DNA of 64,000 nt from Gammaproteobacteria bacterium (GCA_018820925.1 JAHJNJ010000039.1:17525-81524), one strand, 5' to 3'; counted from the stretch's first letter, positions 46,038 through 56,868 are shown. Notes: generated by a model not told the origin, from the letters alone. Numbers and translations: made by a program.

Positions 46038-46981
46038 TACTCAAGACCCAGAAGTGCTGCCACAAAATCTTCTGCCACGAATGGACGCAAATCGTCCAGA
46101 CCTTCGCCAACGCCGATAAAACGCACAGCGATCGGATGCGCCTTGGCGATGGCGGCGATGACGCCGCCTTTGGCGGTGCCGTCGAGTTTGGTCAGCACCA
46201 GGCCGGTGACCTCCAGTGCATCGTCGAAGGCCTTGACCTGCGACAGCGCATTCTGTCCGGTGTTGGCATCCAGCACCAGCAGCACTTCATGCGGCGCCTC
46301 GGGCATGGCCTTGGCGATGACGCGTTTCACCTTCTTGATTTCTTCCATCAGGTGCGCCTGCGTGGTCAGGCGTCCGGCGGTATCCGCCAGTACTACGTCA
46401 ATGCCGCGTGCCTGTGCCGCCTGCACCGCATCGTAGATCACCGCGGCGGCATCGCCGCTTTGTTGCGCGATGACCGTGACGTCGTTGCGCTTACCCCATT
46501 CCATGAGCTGCTCGCGTGCCGCAGCGCGGAAGGTGTCGCCCGCTGCCAGCAGTACCGATTTGCCCTGGCTCTGGAAATGTTTGGCCAGCTTCCCGATGGA
46601 GGTGGTTTTGCCCGCGCCGTTGACGCCGCACAGCATGATGACGAAGGGTTTATGCGCGCCGGTCTGCAGCGGCTTTGCCAAGGGCTGCAACAGCTTGAGC
46701 AGCGCGTGCGCCAGCGCTTCTTTCAATTGTCCAGCCTCGGTCAGGTGCTGTTCTTTCACCTGGCGGCGCACATCTGCCAGCAACAAGCGTGTTGCATCCA
46801 TGCCCACGTCGGCGGTAATGAGAATGGTCTCCAGTTCTTCGTAGAGGTCTTCATCAATGCGGCCGCCGGGAACCAGCAGAGCGGTGAGCTGTCCACCTGT
46901 GCGCGCCAAACCGCCCGTCAAACGGGTCAGCCAGCTTTTCGATTCGGCGGTGGCGGGTGTCTTTTTCAGGAAGCTAAACAT
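46037..46981 (-). CDS. ftsY: Signal recognition particle receptor FtsY
   Basis: The 314-residue GTPase has G1 GVNGAGKTTSIGKLA, DTAGR, TKLDGTAKGG and the terminal GVGEGLDDLRPF of the SRP family. The acidic A domain of E. coli FtsY is almost absent, as in many bacteria; about 20 residues precede the N domain. It guides ribosomes to the membrane. Confidence 0.97.
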   Translation of the reverse strand: MFSFLKKTPATAESKSWLTRLTGGLARTGGQLTALLVPGGRIDEDLYEELETILITADVGMDATRLLLADVRRQVKEQHLTEAGQLKEALAHALLKLLQPLAKPLQTGAHKPFVIMLCGVNGAGKTTSIGKLAKHFQSQGKSVLLAAGDTFRAAAREQLMEWGKRNDVTVIAQQSGDAAAVIYDAVQAAQARGIDVVLADTAGRLTTQAHLMEEIKKVKRVIAKAMPEAPHEVLLVLDANTGQNALSQVKAFDDALEVTGLVLTKLDGTAKGGVIAAIAKAHPIAVRFIGVGEGLDDLRPFVAEDFVAALLGLE

Positions 46982-47062
46982 GCAAGAGTATTCGGGTGTG
47001 GAAGAAATGTCGCATAATGCGCGCTCATTTTAAGCCGAATCGCGCATTCATAGGGTAGGGAA

Positions 47063-48424
47063 ATGAGAATCCATTTAGTTGTCATTGCGCTGTTGCTGCA
47101 GATTTCGTTTGCGGTGCAGGCGGAAGTTTATGAAAAGACGCTGGGCAACGGGCTCAAAGTCCTCGTCAAGGAAGACCACCGCGCGCCGGTGCTGGTTCAG
47201 CAAATCTGGTACCGCGCGGGCAGCATGGACGAGCGCACCGGCACCACCGGCGTGGCGCATGTGCTGGAGCACATGATGTTCAAGGGCACCAAAGACGTGC
47301 CGGTCGGCGAGTTCTCCCGGATCATTGCGGCGGCGGGCGGGCGCGAGAATGCCTTCACCAGCTACGATTACACGGCGTACTTCCAGCAGTTGCACAAATC
47401 CAAACTGCCGCTGGCGATGAAACTGGAGTCCGATCGCATGCACAACCTGCTGATGTCGGAAAAAGAGTTCGGCAAAGAGGTTCGCGTGGTGATGGAGGAG
47501 CGCCGCTGGCGCACCGAGGACGAGCCGCGCTCGCTGATGTTCGAGAGGCTGATGGCGACCGCATACCAGGAGCATCCCTACCATAACCCGATCATCGGCT
47601 GGATGATCGACTTGCAGAACATGACCGCCTCCGACGCGCTGGACTGGTACAAGACTTGGTACGCACCCAACAACGCGACGCTGGTGATCGCGGGCGATGT
47701 CGAGGCGAAAGAGGTTTTCGCGCTGGCGCAGAAATACTACGGCGCCATTCCCCGGGTGAAATTGCCGCCACGCAAGGCGATGGGCGAGTCGGCACAACTG
47801 GGCATCAAGCGTATCACGGTCAAGGCGCCGGCCGAGCTGCCTTACCTCATCATGGCCTGGCACGCGCCGACCTTGCGCGATGCGCAGAATGACTGGAAAC
47901 CCTATGCGCTGGAAGTGCTGGCGGGCGTGCTGGACGGCAACAGTTCGGCGCGTTTGAACAAATCCCTGGTGCGCGAGCAGCAAGTGGCAATGGATGTGGA
48001 CACGGGCTACGACAGTGTGGCGCGCGGCCCCGGACTGTTCATGGTCGATGCAACGCCGCGTGAAGGCAAAACGGCGGGCGATGTGGAAGCGGCGTTGCGC
48101 GAACAACTGGCATTGCTGGTGCGCGACGGCGTGAACGAGGACGAATTGAAGCGCGTCAAAGCGCAGGTGATGGCGGGCGAAGTGTACAAGCGCGACTCGG
48201 TGTTCTACCAGGCCATGCAGATCGGTCAACTGGAAAGCGCGGGGCTTGCCCACAAAGACATCCCGGTGATGTTGCAGAAGTTGCAGGCGGTCACCGCGCA
48301 GCAAGTGCAGGATGTGGCGAAGGAAATATTCAACGATGACCACCTGACCGTGGCAACGCTCGATCCGCAGCCGTTGTCAGACAAACCCAAACATAGCCCG
48401 GCAGGAGCAGCCCATGTTCACTAG
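47063..48424 (+). CDS. M16 zinc peptidase, active subunit
   Basis: The 453-residue precursor has a signal peptide about 1-20 (ISFAVQA) and the inverted zinc motif HVLEH (H66, E69, H70) with the downstream Glu in VVMEERRWRTEDEPR. M16 enzymes degrade peptides in a chamber made by two halves. It overlaps the next gene, an M16 paralogue lacking the zinc motif, by 11 bases; the pair is probably a periplasmic heterodimer. It is divergent from ftsY. Confidence 0.93.
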   Translation: MRIHLVVIALLLQISFAVQAEVYEKTLGNGLKVLVKEDHRAPVLVQQIWYRAGSMDERTGTTGVAHVLEHMMFKGTKDVPVGEFSRIIAAAGGRENAFTSYDYTAYFQQLHKSKLPLAMKLESDRMHNLLMSEKEFGKEVRVVMEERRWRTEDEPRSLMFERLMATAYQEHPYHNPIIGWMIDLQNMTASDALDWYKTWYAPNNATLVIAGDVEAKEVFALAQKYYGAIPRVKLPPRKAMGESAQLGIKRITVKAPAELPYLIMAWHAPTLRDAQNDWKPYALEVLAGVLDGNSSARLNKSLVREQQVAMDVDTGYDSVARGPGLFMVDATPREGKTAGDVEAALREQLALLVRDGVNEDELKRVKAQVMAGEVYKRDSVFYQAMQIGQLESAGLAHKDIPVMLQKLQAVTAQQVQDVAKEIFNDDHLTVATLDPQPLSDKPKHSPAGAAHVH

Positions 48425-49730
48425 ACTCCTTTCCATTGTTGTTCTCGTATTCGCCGCAGGCTCGGTATTGGCCACGCCGCAAATCCAGCATTGGCAGGCA
48501 GCCAGCGGTGCGCAGGTGTATTTCGTGGAAGACCACGACCTGCCGATGCTGGATGTGGCGGTGGATTTTCCCGCCGGGAGCGGCTTCGACGTGGCCGGCA
48601 AGGTCGGTGTGTCCAGCCTGACATACGGCATGCTCGATCTGGGCGCACAAGGTTTGAGCGAGGACGACATCGCGCGCAAACTGGCCGACATCGGTGCGCA
48701 AATGGGCGGTCATTTTGACAATGACCGCGCCGGATTGACCCTGCGCACTTTGAGCAAAACGGAAGAACGCGATACCGCGCTGGATATTCTCGCGCGTTGC
48801 CTGCAGCAGCCGCTGTTCCCGGAGCCGGTACTGGCGCGCGAAAAAGCGCGCCTGATCGCGTCGCTGAAGGAAGCGGAAACGCAGCCGGAGAGTATCGCCG
48901 GCAAGGCGTTCGGCAAGGCGGTGTTTGGCGTGCATCCCTACGGCTGGCATATGGAAGTGTCCGACGTGGAGAAGATACAGCGTGCCGGGCTGGAAGATTT
49001 TTATCGAAGCCATTATTCGGCGAACCACGCCGTGGTAGCGCTGATGGGCGACATCACCCGTGCCCGGGCGGAAGCCATTGCGCAGCAGTTGACGGCCGGT
49101 TTGCCCGCGGGCGGTGCCGACTCGCACATTGTGCCGGTATCGATTCATATCAATCCCGGCGAGCAACGCATCGCGCATCCGGCCAGCCAAAGCCACATCC
49201 TGATCGGCACGCCGGGTATTGCGCGAAACGACAAGGATTATTTCCCGCTGTATGTCGGTAACTACATCCTGGGCGGCGGCGGTTTCGTTTCGCGCCTGAT
49301 GAACGAGGTGCGCGAGAAACGCGGCCTGGCGTACAGCGTGTACAGCTATTTCATGCCGATGCAGCAGCCGGGCGCTTTCCAGATCGGTTTGCAGACCAAG
49401 AAAGACCAGGCGGACGAAGCGCTGAAGCTGGTGCGCCAGACACTGCGCACCTTCGTGGACAAGGGCGTCACCGAAAAAGAACTGCGCGCGGCCAAGCAAA
49501 ACATCATCGGCGGCTTCCCGCTGCGCATCGACAGCAACAAGAAGATTGTCGAATACCTGAGCGTGATCGGTTTCTACGGCTTGCCGCTGACTTACCTGGA
49601 TGATTTCACTGCCAGGGTGGACAAGGTCACGGCCAAACAGATACAGGATGCCTTCAAACGCCGCATCGATCCTGATGCGCTGGCGACGGTGATTGTGGGT
49701 GCACCCGAGGCGGCAGCCGGGAAAGAATAA
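48414..49730 (+). CDS. M16 peptidase-like protein, non-catalytic subunit
   Basis: The 438-residue precursor has a signal peptide about 1-20. At the place of the zinc motif it reads SSLTYGMLDLG, with no H-x2-E-H, so it cannot bind zinc. The C-terminal R/Y pair region (RGLAYSVYSYF) that holds substrate is kept. This split of roles is known for M16 pairs such as mitochondrial MPP and Sphingomonas peptidases. Confidence 0.92.
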   Translation: MFTRLLSIVVLVFAAGSVLATPQIQHWQAASGAQVYFVEDHDLPMLDVAVDFPAGSGFDVAGKVGVSSLTYGMLDLGAQGLSEDDIARKLADIGAQMGGHFDNDRAGLTLRTLSKTEERDTALDILARCLQQPLFPEPVLAREKARLIASLKEAETQPESIAGKAFGKAVFGVHPYGWHMEVSDVEKIQRAGLEDFYRSHYSANHAVVALMGDITRARAEAIAQQLTAGLPAGGADSHIVPVSIHINPGEQRIAHPASQSHILIGTPGIARNDKDYFPLYVGNYILGGGGFVSRLMNEVREKRGLAYSVYSYFMPMQQPGAFQIGLQTKKDQADEALKLVRQTLRTFVDKGVTEKELRAAKQNIIGGFPLRIDSNKKIVEYLSVIGFYGLPLTYLDDFTARVDKVTAKQIQDAFKRRIDPDALATVIVGAPEAAAGKE

Positions 49731-49739
49731 TGAAATAGG

Positions 49740-49801
49740 GGAGCGCCGACGTCCCCGTCGGCAAGACTATTGAAAAATGCCGACAAGGATGTCGGCGCTC
49801 C
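49740..49801. repeat. Palindromic element overlapping the rsmD start
   Basis: The ends GGAGCGCCGAC and GTCGGCGCTCC are exact complements; inside, GTCGGCA and TGCCGAC also pair, giving a long interrupted stem. It lies ten bases after the M16 gene and covers the upstream ATG candidates of rsmD. Sequence style matches the other interspersed palindromes here. Confidence 0.8.
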
Positions 49802-50342
49802 AGGAGAACAACATAAACAAGGTTCGCATCATCGGCGGCACCCATCGCAGCCGCCTCATCGAATTCCCCGATGCCGAAGGATTGCGCCCCACGCCGGACC
49901 GGGTGCGCGAAACCCTGTTCAATTGGCTGGGTCAGACCTTATATGGAAAACGCTGCCTGGATTTGTTTGCGGGCAGCGGCGCGTTGGGTTTCGAGGCCGC
50001 CTCGCGCGGCGCGGAACAGGTGCTGATGGTGGAGAATAATCGTGCTGTCTATAGGGCATTACAGGATAATGCCAAAAAACTGGCGTTGATCAATGTAGCT
50101 TTGCGTTGCGAGGATGGGCTAAAATTCGCCCTGCAACAAAACGGGCTGTTCGATGTGGTTTTTCTCGATCCCCCCTTTAAAAGCGATTGTCTGCCCCAAT
50201 TATTGCCACTGCTGAAAAACAGTCTGGTGCAAGGCGGGATGATCTATGTGGAGAGCGGTACGGTGTTTGAACCGGATGCGGCCTGGCGGGTCGTCAAACG
50301 GGCCAAGGCGGGTGCGGTGCATTATCAATTATTGGAACCTGT

Positions 50343-50346
<4 letters not shown>
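49777..50346 (+). CDS. rsmD: 16S rRNA (guanine(966)-N2)-methyltransferase RsmD
   Basis: The protein has up to 189 residues with [25 protein letters not shown], the SAM motif [19 protein letters not shown] and catalytic VFLDPPF. It methylates G966 of 16S rRNA. The start is unclear. ATG 49777 and ATG 49789 lie in the palindrome arm without a good ribosome site. The best AGGAG (49802-49806) is placed for an AUA codon at 49813, just before KVRIIGG. It overlaps coaD by ATGA. Confidence 0.92.
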
Positions 50347-51093
<747 letters not shown>

Positions 51094-51110
51094 GTCTCGC
51101 CACGTAACCG

Positions 51111-51140
51111 AAAAAGCCCGCGCCAAGGCGCGGGTTTTTT
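51111..51140. terminator. Rho-independent terminator after the ferredoxin gene
   Basis: A-tract, stem CCCGCGCC / GGCGCGGG with a 2-base loop, then six T. The A- and T-tracts on the two sides make it usable from either direction. It lies 18 bases past the ferredoxin stop. Confidence 0.9.
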
Positions 51141-51235
51141 CGTTTGGATCTTCCGGGCTTGGTGTGTTGAGTTTGCAACGATGAACGCTGTATCTCCAGA
51201 AGCGGACATTGGGGGCCAAGGGTTTACTGCTGGTC

Positions 51236-51353
51236 GTAGGGCGCTTTGTAACCCGAAGCCGACGTTTGAGTTGTTGCAGGGTGCAAAAAGCGAAACGCAT
51301 TGCACCGAATGTGAATCCATACGGCGCAATGCCCGTTGCTTATTGCGCCCTAC
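51236..51353. repeat. BIME-like pair of REP hairpins in the 51141-51474 gene-free stretch
   Basis: The outer ends GTAGGGCGC and GCGCCCTAC are complementary. Inside are two hairpins in opposite orientation: GGGTGCAA ... TTGCACC (about 51279-51308) and GGCGCAAT / ATTGCGCC (51323-51349). They resemble the REP-type repeat with TTGCGCCCTAC. I see no gene in 51141-51474; short open frames crossing it lack ribosome sites. Confidence 0.7.
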
Positions 51354-51474
51354 GTGGACTCAACCCATCCTGCGTTTGCTGGTGACCAATCCGGCGCGCA
51401 AATTGGAAGATGCCAATTTAGTACGTAAGTTGCCAGCGATAAAATTGGCAATAAATACAAACAGGCCTTGGTGC

Positions 51475-52290
51475 TTATCGCTGGCAATTCGGGCAATAGA
51501 ACGTTGACCGCTGACCTTGCCGTATCTGCTTGATGGTCGTATGGCATACGCGGCAGGGTTCTCCCGTGCGACCGTACACGAAATAATTCTGCTGGAAATA
51601 GCCGCTGCTGCCGTCGCTGTGCACGAAGTCGCGCAGTGTGCTGCCGCCTTGCTTGATGGCTTCCTGCAATACATCCTTGATGCATTGTGCCAGTCGCCGG
51701 CAGCGCGGCAGGGAGAGTTTGTTGGCGGGCAGTTGCGGCCGGATGCCGGCGCGGAACAGCGCTTCATTGGCGTAGATGTTGCCTACGCCGACCACCAGGT
51801 GGCTGTCCATGATCGCCAGTTTGATTGCTACGCTGCGCGAGCGGGTGGCGCGGTGCAGATAGGCTCCGTCGAAATCCTGTTGCAGCGGTTCCGGGCCGAG
51901 TGTGGCCAGCAATGGATGTTGTGCGACATCGCCTGTGTGCCACAGCACGGCCCCGAAGCGGCGCGGGTCGCGCAGGCGCAACAGTTGCGCGTCATTCATC
52001 ACCAGGTCGAAGTGATCGTGTATTGCGGCGGGTGTGCCGGCGGGCTGGATGCGCAGACTGCCGCTCATGCCCAGATGCAGGATGAGCGTGCCATGGTCGA
52101 ATGCGATGAGCAGGTATTTGGCGCGGCGCTGCAGGCCGCGAATGGTCTGCCCGCGCAATAAATCGGGCAGGTTCTTGGGGATGGGCCAGCGCAGTTTGGG
52201 ATTGCGGATGACGACGCTGGCGACTTGCCGGTTTTTCAGGTGCGGCGCAATGCCGCGCAGCGTGGTTTCAACCTCGGGTAATTCAGGCAT
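51475..52290 (-). CDS. mutM: Formamidopyrimidine-DNA glycosylase
   Basis: The 271-residue protein has the catalytic N-terminus [13 protein letters not shown] (Pro1, Glu2), the lysine loop ([13 protein letters not shown]), a helix-two-turn-helix and a C-terminal zinc finger [10 protein letters not shown] ... CPNC. It removes 8-oxoguanine and ring-opened purines. It overlaps the GldG-like gene by eight bases. Confidence 0.97.
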   Translation of the reverse strand: MPELPEVETTLRGIAPHLKNRQVASVVIRNPKLRWPIPKNLPDLLRGQTIRGLQRRAKYLLIAFDHGTLILHLGMSGSLRIQPAGTPAAIHDHFDLVMNDAQLLRLRDPRRFGAVLWHTGDVAQHPLLATLGPEPLQQDFDGAYLHRATRSRSVAIKLAIMDSHLVVGVGNIYANEALFRAGIRPQLPANKLSLPRCRRLAQCIKDVLQEAIKQGGSTLRDFVHSDGSSGYFQQNYFVYGRTGEPCRVCHTTIKQIRQGQRSTFYCPNCQR

Positions 52291-53623
52291 CGCCCTGGTG
52301 TTTTCTGCGCCACCACTGCAGTGTGCCCACCGCGAGCAGCAGCAGCGGCAACAGGACGAGGAAACTCACGCTGATGGCCGAGAGTTGGTGTTTGCTTAAG
52401 GTGATCCTGGCATCCTTTGCCGCGTGCGGCTGTACGGTGATGAGCCGTTCCTCGTCAGCCAGCCAGTTCACCATGTTGATGCCGAGATCGAGGTTGCCGC
52501 CGTTGCCGGAATAGACGTTGGCGAGGAAAGCGCCGCTGCCCACCACGATGATGCGTTGTTCGCGGTCGTTCACGCTGCGCAGCAGCGCGAGTGCCAGATC
52601 CACCGGGCCGGGAATGTCGCGGTTCTTGTTGAAGCGCTTGCTGTTCCTGTTTTCGCTGACCCAGCCGCGTGCAGCACCTTCCACCAGTGTATGCGCCTCC
52701 CAGGTGTCGTCCTGTTCGGCGCTCAGTGCGCGGGCATCCGGGAAAACCGTGATGAGGTCGAAGTTGCGCGTGATGGCATGCGGCGGGTAGCCCGCGCCCA
52801 GCGTCCAGTTCAGCGGCGCGTTCATGTCCTGTGCGGCGGGGTCGATCACGATGCCCGGCATGATGGTGATGCCCAGTTTTTCCGCCAGCGGTTCAAGCCC
52901 GCGCAGCGGCTCGGCATCCACCAGCCACAGCAGGTTGCCGCCGTTGTCGATGTAGCGCAGCAGTTTTTTCACTTCGCCCGGCATCAGCCTGGTTTGCGGG
53001 TGGGAGAGCACCAGCATGCTGGTGTTGGCGGGTACCTCCGGGGCGATGGTGAGATTGAGGCTGGAGAGGCGATAGCCGAGTTGTTTCAGGCGTTTGCCGA
53101 ATTCTCCGAGGTCATGGTTGGCCGCGCCTTCCAGCTTGCGTTCGCCGTGACCGCCCAGATACATGAGCAACTGGTCCTTGCTGTGGGCCAGTCGCAGCAG
53201 GGCGCTGGAAAGCGTTTGCTCGTTGAGGGTGGTGATGTGTTCGCTGCGGCCTTCGAATTCCACCACCATCTCGCCGTTGTTCCTGATCGACGCTTTGCGC
53301 ATCGCTTCCGCGTCTTTCACGGGATCCACAAAATTCAGCGAAATGTCGTGTTTGTAGCGCTGGTAGAGCGCGACGAACTCGCGGATGAGTTTGCGTATGT
53401 CGCCGAGTTGCGCATCCTGCTCGGTGGCGTACACCGTGATTTTCACCGGCCCTTCGAGCAGGGCGAGCGCGTCCACGCTGCCCGGTTCCAGACTGTTCAG
53501 CGCATTCTGTGTGACATCCCACTGTACCGGATAGCGCGCGGCCAACTGGAACAGCGCGCCTGCTGCGGCCAATATCAGCAGCAACGAAACAATGCGATTG
53601 ATCAGGGGCAGGAAGCGCTTCAC
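52283..53623 (-). CDS. GldG-like auxiliary protein of an ABC transporter
   Basis: The 446-residue protein has one N-terminal helix, a long extracytoplasmic domain of the GldG/IFT52 type ([32 protein letters not shown]) and a C-terminal helix ([17 protein letters not shown]). Together with the next two genes it forms an ABC system related to Gld gliding transporters and common in non-gliding proteobacteria. The cargo is unknown. It overlaps the permease gene by four bases. Confidence 0.88.
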   Translation of the reverse strand: MKRFLPLINRIVSLLLILAAAGALFQLAARYPVQWDVTQNALNSLEPGSVDALALLEGPVKITVYATEQDAQLGDIRKLIREFVALYQRYKHDISLNFVDPVKDAEAMRKASIRNNGEMVVEFEGRSEHITTLNEQTLSSALLRLAHSKDQLLMYLGGHGERKLEGAANHDLGEFGKRLKQLGYRLSSLNLTIAPEVPANTSMLVLSHPQTRLMPGEVKKLLRYIDNGGNLLWLVDAEPLRGLEPLAEKLGITIMPGIVIDPAAQDMNAPLNWTLGAGYPPHAITRNFDLITVFPDARALSAEQDDTWEAHTLVEGAARGWVSENRNSKRFNKNRDIPGPVDLALALLRSVNDREQRIIVVGSGAFLANVYSGNGGNLDLGINMVNWLADEERLITVQPHAAKDARITLSKHQLSAISVSFLVLLPLLLLAVGTLQWWRRKHQGDA

Positions 53624-54366
53624 GATGCTTGCCGCCTTTCATGGTTCAGGTGGCGGATGGTCAGCCACAGCAGGGTCGTGATGATCAGCACGAAATAGAT
53701 CAGGTCGGCGCTGTTGACCAGGCCGGTGTTCAGGTTCTGGAAATGCGCGCTGGGCGAAATCGCGCGCAGGAAGCTGCGGTTGTCGCTGGCGCCCAGGTCC
53801 AGCAGCCACAGGCCGAACGACAGTCCCAGCGCGCTGATCGCGGCGATGATGGGCTGTTTGTTCAGCGCCGAAAAATACAGGCCCAGCGCGGCATAGCTGG
53901 CGGCAAGCAGCAGCAAACCCAGGATATTGGCAGACATGAGGCCGATGTCGGCATGCGTGCCAAGCAATAGTGTGGCGAGCATGGCGGCGCATCCGGCCAC
54001 GATAAATATCAGCAATAGCAACAGGCCGAGAAATTTCCCCAGCACGATCTGCGTTGCCGAGACGGGGGCGGTGAGCAGCAACACCCAGGTCTGGTTGCGG
54101 CGTTCCTCGGCGATGAGGCGCATGGTGAACAGCGGAATCAATATCATCAGCATCAGCGCCAGGACGCTGCACAGCGGTGCGGCGATGGAGATCGTCGCGC
54201 CCGGCGAGGTGTCGAGTTGTGCCAGTTGCGCCTGCACTTGCAGATAGTCGTCCATGCGCCCGAAATAGAACCAGGCGAACAGGAACTGCATCACGGCCAG
54301 TATCCACCAGGTGGAAGGCGCGGCGAACAGGCTGCGAAACTCTTTTTTGGCGATGGTGCGGATCAT
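53620..54366 (-). CDS. ABC-2 type permease, GldF-like
   Basis: The 248-residue protein has six helices of the ABC-2 permease layout, with the first followed by an extracytoplasmic loop and FTMRLIAEERRNQTWVLLLT, the coupling region. It overlaps the ATPase gene by ATGA and the GldG-like gene by four bases. Confidence 0.9.
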   Translation of the reverse strand: MIRTIAKKEFRSLFAAPSTWWILAVMQFLFAWFYFGRMDDYLQVQAQLAQLDTSPGATISIAAPLCSVLALMLMILIPLFTMRLIAEERRNQTWVLLLTAPVSATQIVLGKFLGLLLLLIFIVAGCAAMLATLLLGTHADIGLMSANILGLLLLAASYAALGLYFSALNKQPIIAAISALGLSFGLWLLDLGASDNRSFLRAISPSAHFQNLNTGLVNSADLIYFVLIITTLLWLTIRHLNHERRQAS

Positions 54367-55097
54367 CGGGAAGCCGCCTCGTTTTGGGTGATCAACAGGA
54401 ACGCCTCTTCCATATTGCCGTTCGCCAGCATCTCGGCGCTGCTGCCGCTGTAGATCAGGCGGCCTTTCTGCAGGATGATCACGCGGTCGCACAGGCTTTC
54501 CACTTCATTCAGCAAGTGCGTGGACAGGATCACGCTGCAGCAGTCGCCGAGTTCGCGGATCAGGGTGCGGATGTCGCGTATCTGCGCCGGGTCGAGGCCG
54601 ACAGTGGGTTCGTCCAGTACCACGACTGCGGGATTGTGGATGATGGCTTGCGCGATGCCGACGCGCTGCTGGTAGCCCTTGGACAGGGAGCCGATGAGTT
54701 TCCTGCCGCAATCCTGCAAGCCGCAACGTTGTTTGGCCTGGGCCAGCGCGTCGTCGATTTTTGCGGACGGTATGAGGTGCAGACGCGCGGCAAAGCGCAG
54801 GAAACCATCGACGCGCATATCGCGGTACAGCGGCGGGTGCTCGGGCAGAAAACCGATGCAGGCCTTGGCATGTTGCGGCTCCCGCATCAGGTCGAAGTCG
54901 CAAATCTCGATCTCGCCGCTATTCGGCGGCAATGCGCCGGTCAGCATTTGCAGGGTCGTGCTCTTGCCCGCGCCATTGTGTCCCAGCAGCCCCAATACCT
55001 CGCCGCGCCGCAATTCCAGCGATATCCCGTCCACGACCAGGCGGTTGTCGTGGCGCCGGGTCAAGTTGCGTGCGGAAAGGGTAAGGGGTGCGGTCAT
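54363..55097 (-). CDS. ABC transporter ATP-binding protein, GldA-like
   Basis: The 244-residue ATPase has Walker A GHNGAGKST, signature SKGYQQRVGIAQ, Walker B VVVLDEPTVGLDP and the H-loop STHLL. It is first gene of the GldA-F-G-like unit, followed by mutM. The start ATG 55097 (MTAPLTLSARNL) is preferred to the longer frame. Confidence 0.92.
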   Translation of the reverse strand: MTAPLTLSARNLTRRHDNRLVVDGISLELRRGEVLGLLGHNGAGKSTTLQMLTGALPPNSGEIEICDFDLMREPQHAKACIGFLPEHPPLYRDMRVDGFLRFAARLHLIPSAKIDDALAQAKQRCGLQDCGRKLIGSLSKGYQQRVGIAQAIIHNPAVVVLDEPTVGLDPAQIRDIRTLIRELGDCCSVILSTHLLNEVESLCDRVIILQKGRLIYSGSSAEMLANGNMEEAFLLITQNEAASR

Positions 55098-55413
55098 TGC
55101 CCTGTCGGTTCTCGGGTCGTGAATGTTGTATAGAATATAACCCAATACCCTGCGCGATACCAAAACACTCAGGCCGGGTCGAACAGACCACCGGTTCTCG
55201 CGAAGCGCGAATTCCGCTTCAGCCGGGCATCATGTTGCACAGGGATATTTTGACTTTGAGAAGGTTTTGTCTGCGTTATCCGCATGTTGAGTGTGACTAT
55301 TCGGCGAATTGGCGGGTTAAGTGATTTTCCTATCGCGGCTTTGTTCTCGGGTAGAATCCGGCTCACGCGAAGAGCGCAGTCGCTCCGGCCGGGAATTGAG
55401 GATGCTTCATTTG
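55098..55413. other. Gene-free divergent intergenic region
   Basis: This 316-base stretch separates the divergent ABC ATPase and NodT-type genes and must hold both promoters. A TTGACT at 55250-55255 could be a -35 box, but no convincing -10 follows at the right distance. No RNA gene, repeat or open frame with a ribosome site is seen. Confidence 0.5.
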
Positions 55414-56868
55414 ATGAAACCAGCAAGAACTTACCTGTTGCTTTGTTCGCTGGCCGTTTTATACGGCTGTGCGACGCCTCCGGACAGCAAGCTTCCGGAG
55501 GCGTCTGCGGCGGCGGCCCCGGCGCAGCAAGGGGACGCACGTAAACTGGTTTCTGCCAGAGATATATCGACTGAATGGTGGGTGTTGTTCAAGTCGCCGC
55601 AAATCAGCGAGCTGATCAAGCGCGCTTTCAAGGCAAATCCCGATACCGGAACCGCACAGGCCACATTGCTGCGAATACAGGAACATTCCGTCATTCAGCA
55701 TGGATATTTCTATCCCGGCATGGGGGCAGCCGGCTTGACCAGGCGCAATTTCCCTGCCGGCAAAGGCTGCAATGCTTCCGGTCAACAAGGCAAAGCACGG
55801 GACATCTACAACCTGTGCAGCCCTCAATTGACGGTGGGCTATGCGCCGGAAGTGCTGGACATCAACCCGGCCAAAGCCACCCCGATTCAAACCGAGATGC
55901 AGCAGAAAGCAGCCTATTTCACGCTTTCTTCCAACGTGGTTGCGGCTGCCATACAGGAGTCTGCGCTGCGGGCGCAGATCGGCGCGCAACTCAATATCGT
56001 CGGCCTGAACCGGCAGGAACTGGAAATCGTGCACAACCAGTTCAAGCTTGGTTATGTTACCGAGGACGAAGTGACGCAGCGCGAGTTGAACGCGGCACTT
56101 GCCCAGCACGCGCTGGTTCCGCTGCAGGAACAATTCGAGCAGACGCGCGATCTGTTGCTGGCGCTGACGGGTAATGAGCCGGATCCGGACCGGGATGGCG
56201 AAGACGCATTCGCCCTGGATGAGTTGAATCTGCCCAAGGAATTGCCGCAGAGTCTGCCTTCGAAACTGGTGGAACAACGGCCCGATGTGCGCATTGCCGA
56301 AGCGGAATTGAATTCCCTCGGCGCGCGGTACGGACTGAAGGTGATCAACACGCTGCCGCTGTTTACAGTCACGGGCGCGACAGGCGGGGCGACCTCTTCG
56401 CCGACGTGGATGTTCAGGGATGGCGGGCGATTCTTCGATATGAGCGAGAATGTTGCACAGTACATCTATGGCGAGAACGCGGTGCGATCCAGATCGCGCA
56501 CCGCCCAACAGGCGCTGAACCGGGCCGCCACTCAATACCGCTATGTGGTGATGGCCGCTTTGCATGACCTGGCCGATACGCTGAAAGTAATCCAGTCGGA
56601 CGCACGGGTGCTGGATGAGGTTGCGCAGACGGCGCAGTCTGCGAGCAAGACGGGAGAGCTGGCACGCAAGAATTATGAAGCCGGTTCTGTCGATTTTCAG
56701 TCCCTGCGGACCGCGCAGCGCAACGAACAGCTCGCGAACATCAAACTGGCGCAGGCGCAGGCCAACTGGATGGGCGATTCGGTTGCCTTGTTGCAGGCAC
56801 TGGGCGGTCGCTGGTGGAATATTGCCGAAACGGATAACACCGCAGCAAAACAACCCCTGGTCGATTAG
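55414..56868 (+). CDS. NodT/OprM-family outer-membrane efflux lipoprotein
   Basis: The 484-residue precursor has a lipobox LAVLYGC (Cys near residue 23) and the duplicated helical repeats of TolC-type factors, with family motifs VEQRPDVRIAEAELNSLGARYG and YEAGSVDFQSLRTAQR. It would form the outer-membrane channel of an RND or MFS pump. No membrane fusion or pump gene flanks it, which is unusual. The start ATG 55414 is preferred to 55402, whose GAGG abuts the codon. Confidence 0.88.
   Translation: MKPARTYLLLCSLAVLYGCATPPDSKLPEASAAAAPAQQGDARKLVSARDISTEWWVLFKSPQISELIKRAFKANPDTGTAQATLLRIQEHSVIQHGYFYPGMGAAGLTRRNFPAGKGCNASGQQGKARDIYNLCSPQLTVGYAPEVLDINPAKATPIQTEMQQKAAYFTLSSNVVAAAIQESALRAQIGAQLNIVGLNRQELEIVHNQFKLGYVTEDEVTQRELNAALAQHALVPLQEQFEQTRDLLLALTGNEPDPDRDGEDAFALDELNLPKELPQSLPSKLVEQRPDVRIAEAELNSLGARYGLKVINTLPLFTVTGATGGATSSPTWMFRDGGRFFDMSENVAQYIYGENAVRSRSRTAQQALNRAATQYRYVVMAALHDLADTLKVIQSDARVLDEVAQTAQSASKTGELARKNYEAGSVDFQSLRTAQRNEQLANIKLAQAQANWMGDSVALLQALGGRWWNIAETDNTAAKQPLVD

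Noticed and set aside
48414..49730. Active M16 protease
   Set aside because: The H-x2-E-H zinc motif is replaced by SSLTYG-type sequence, so it is called the non-catalytic partner.
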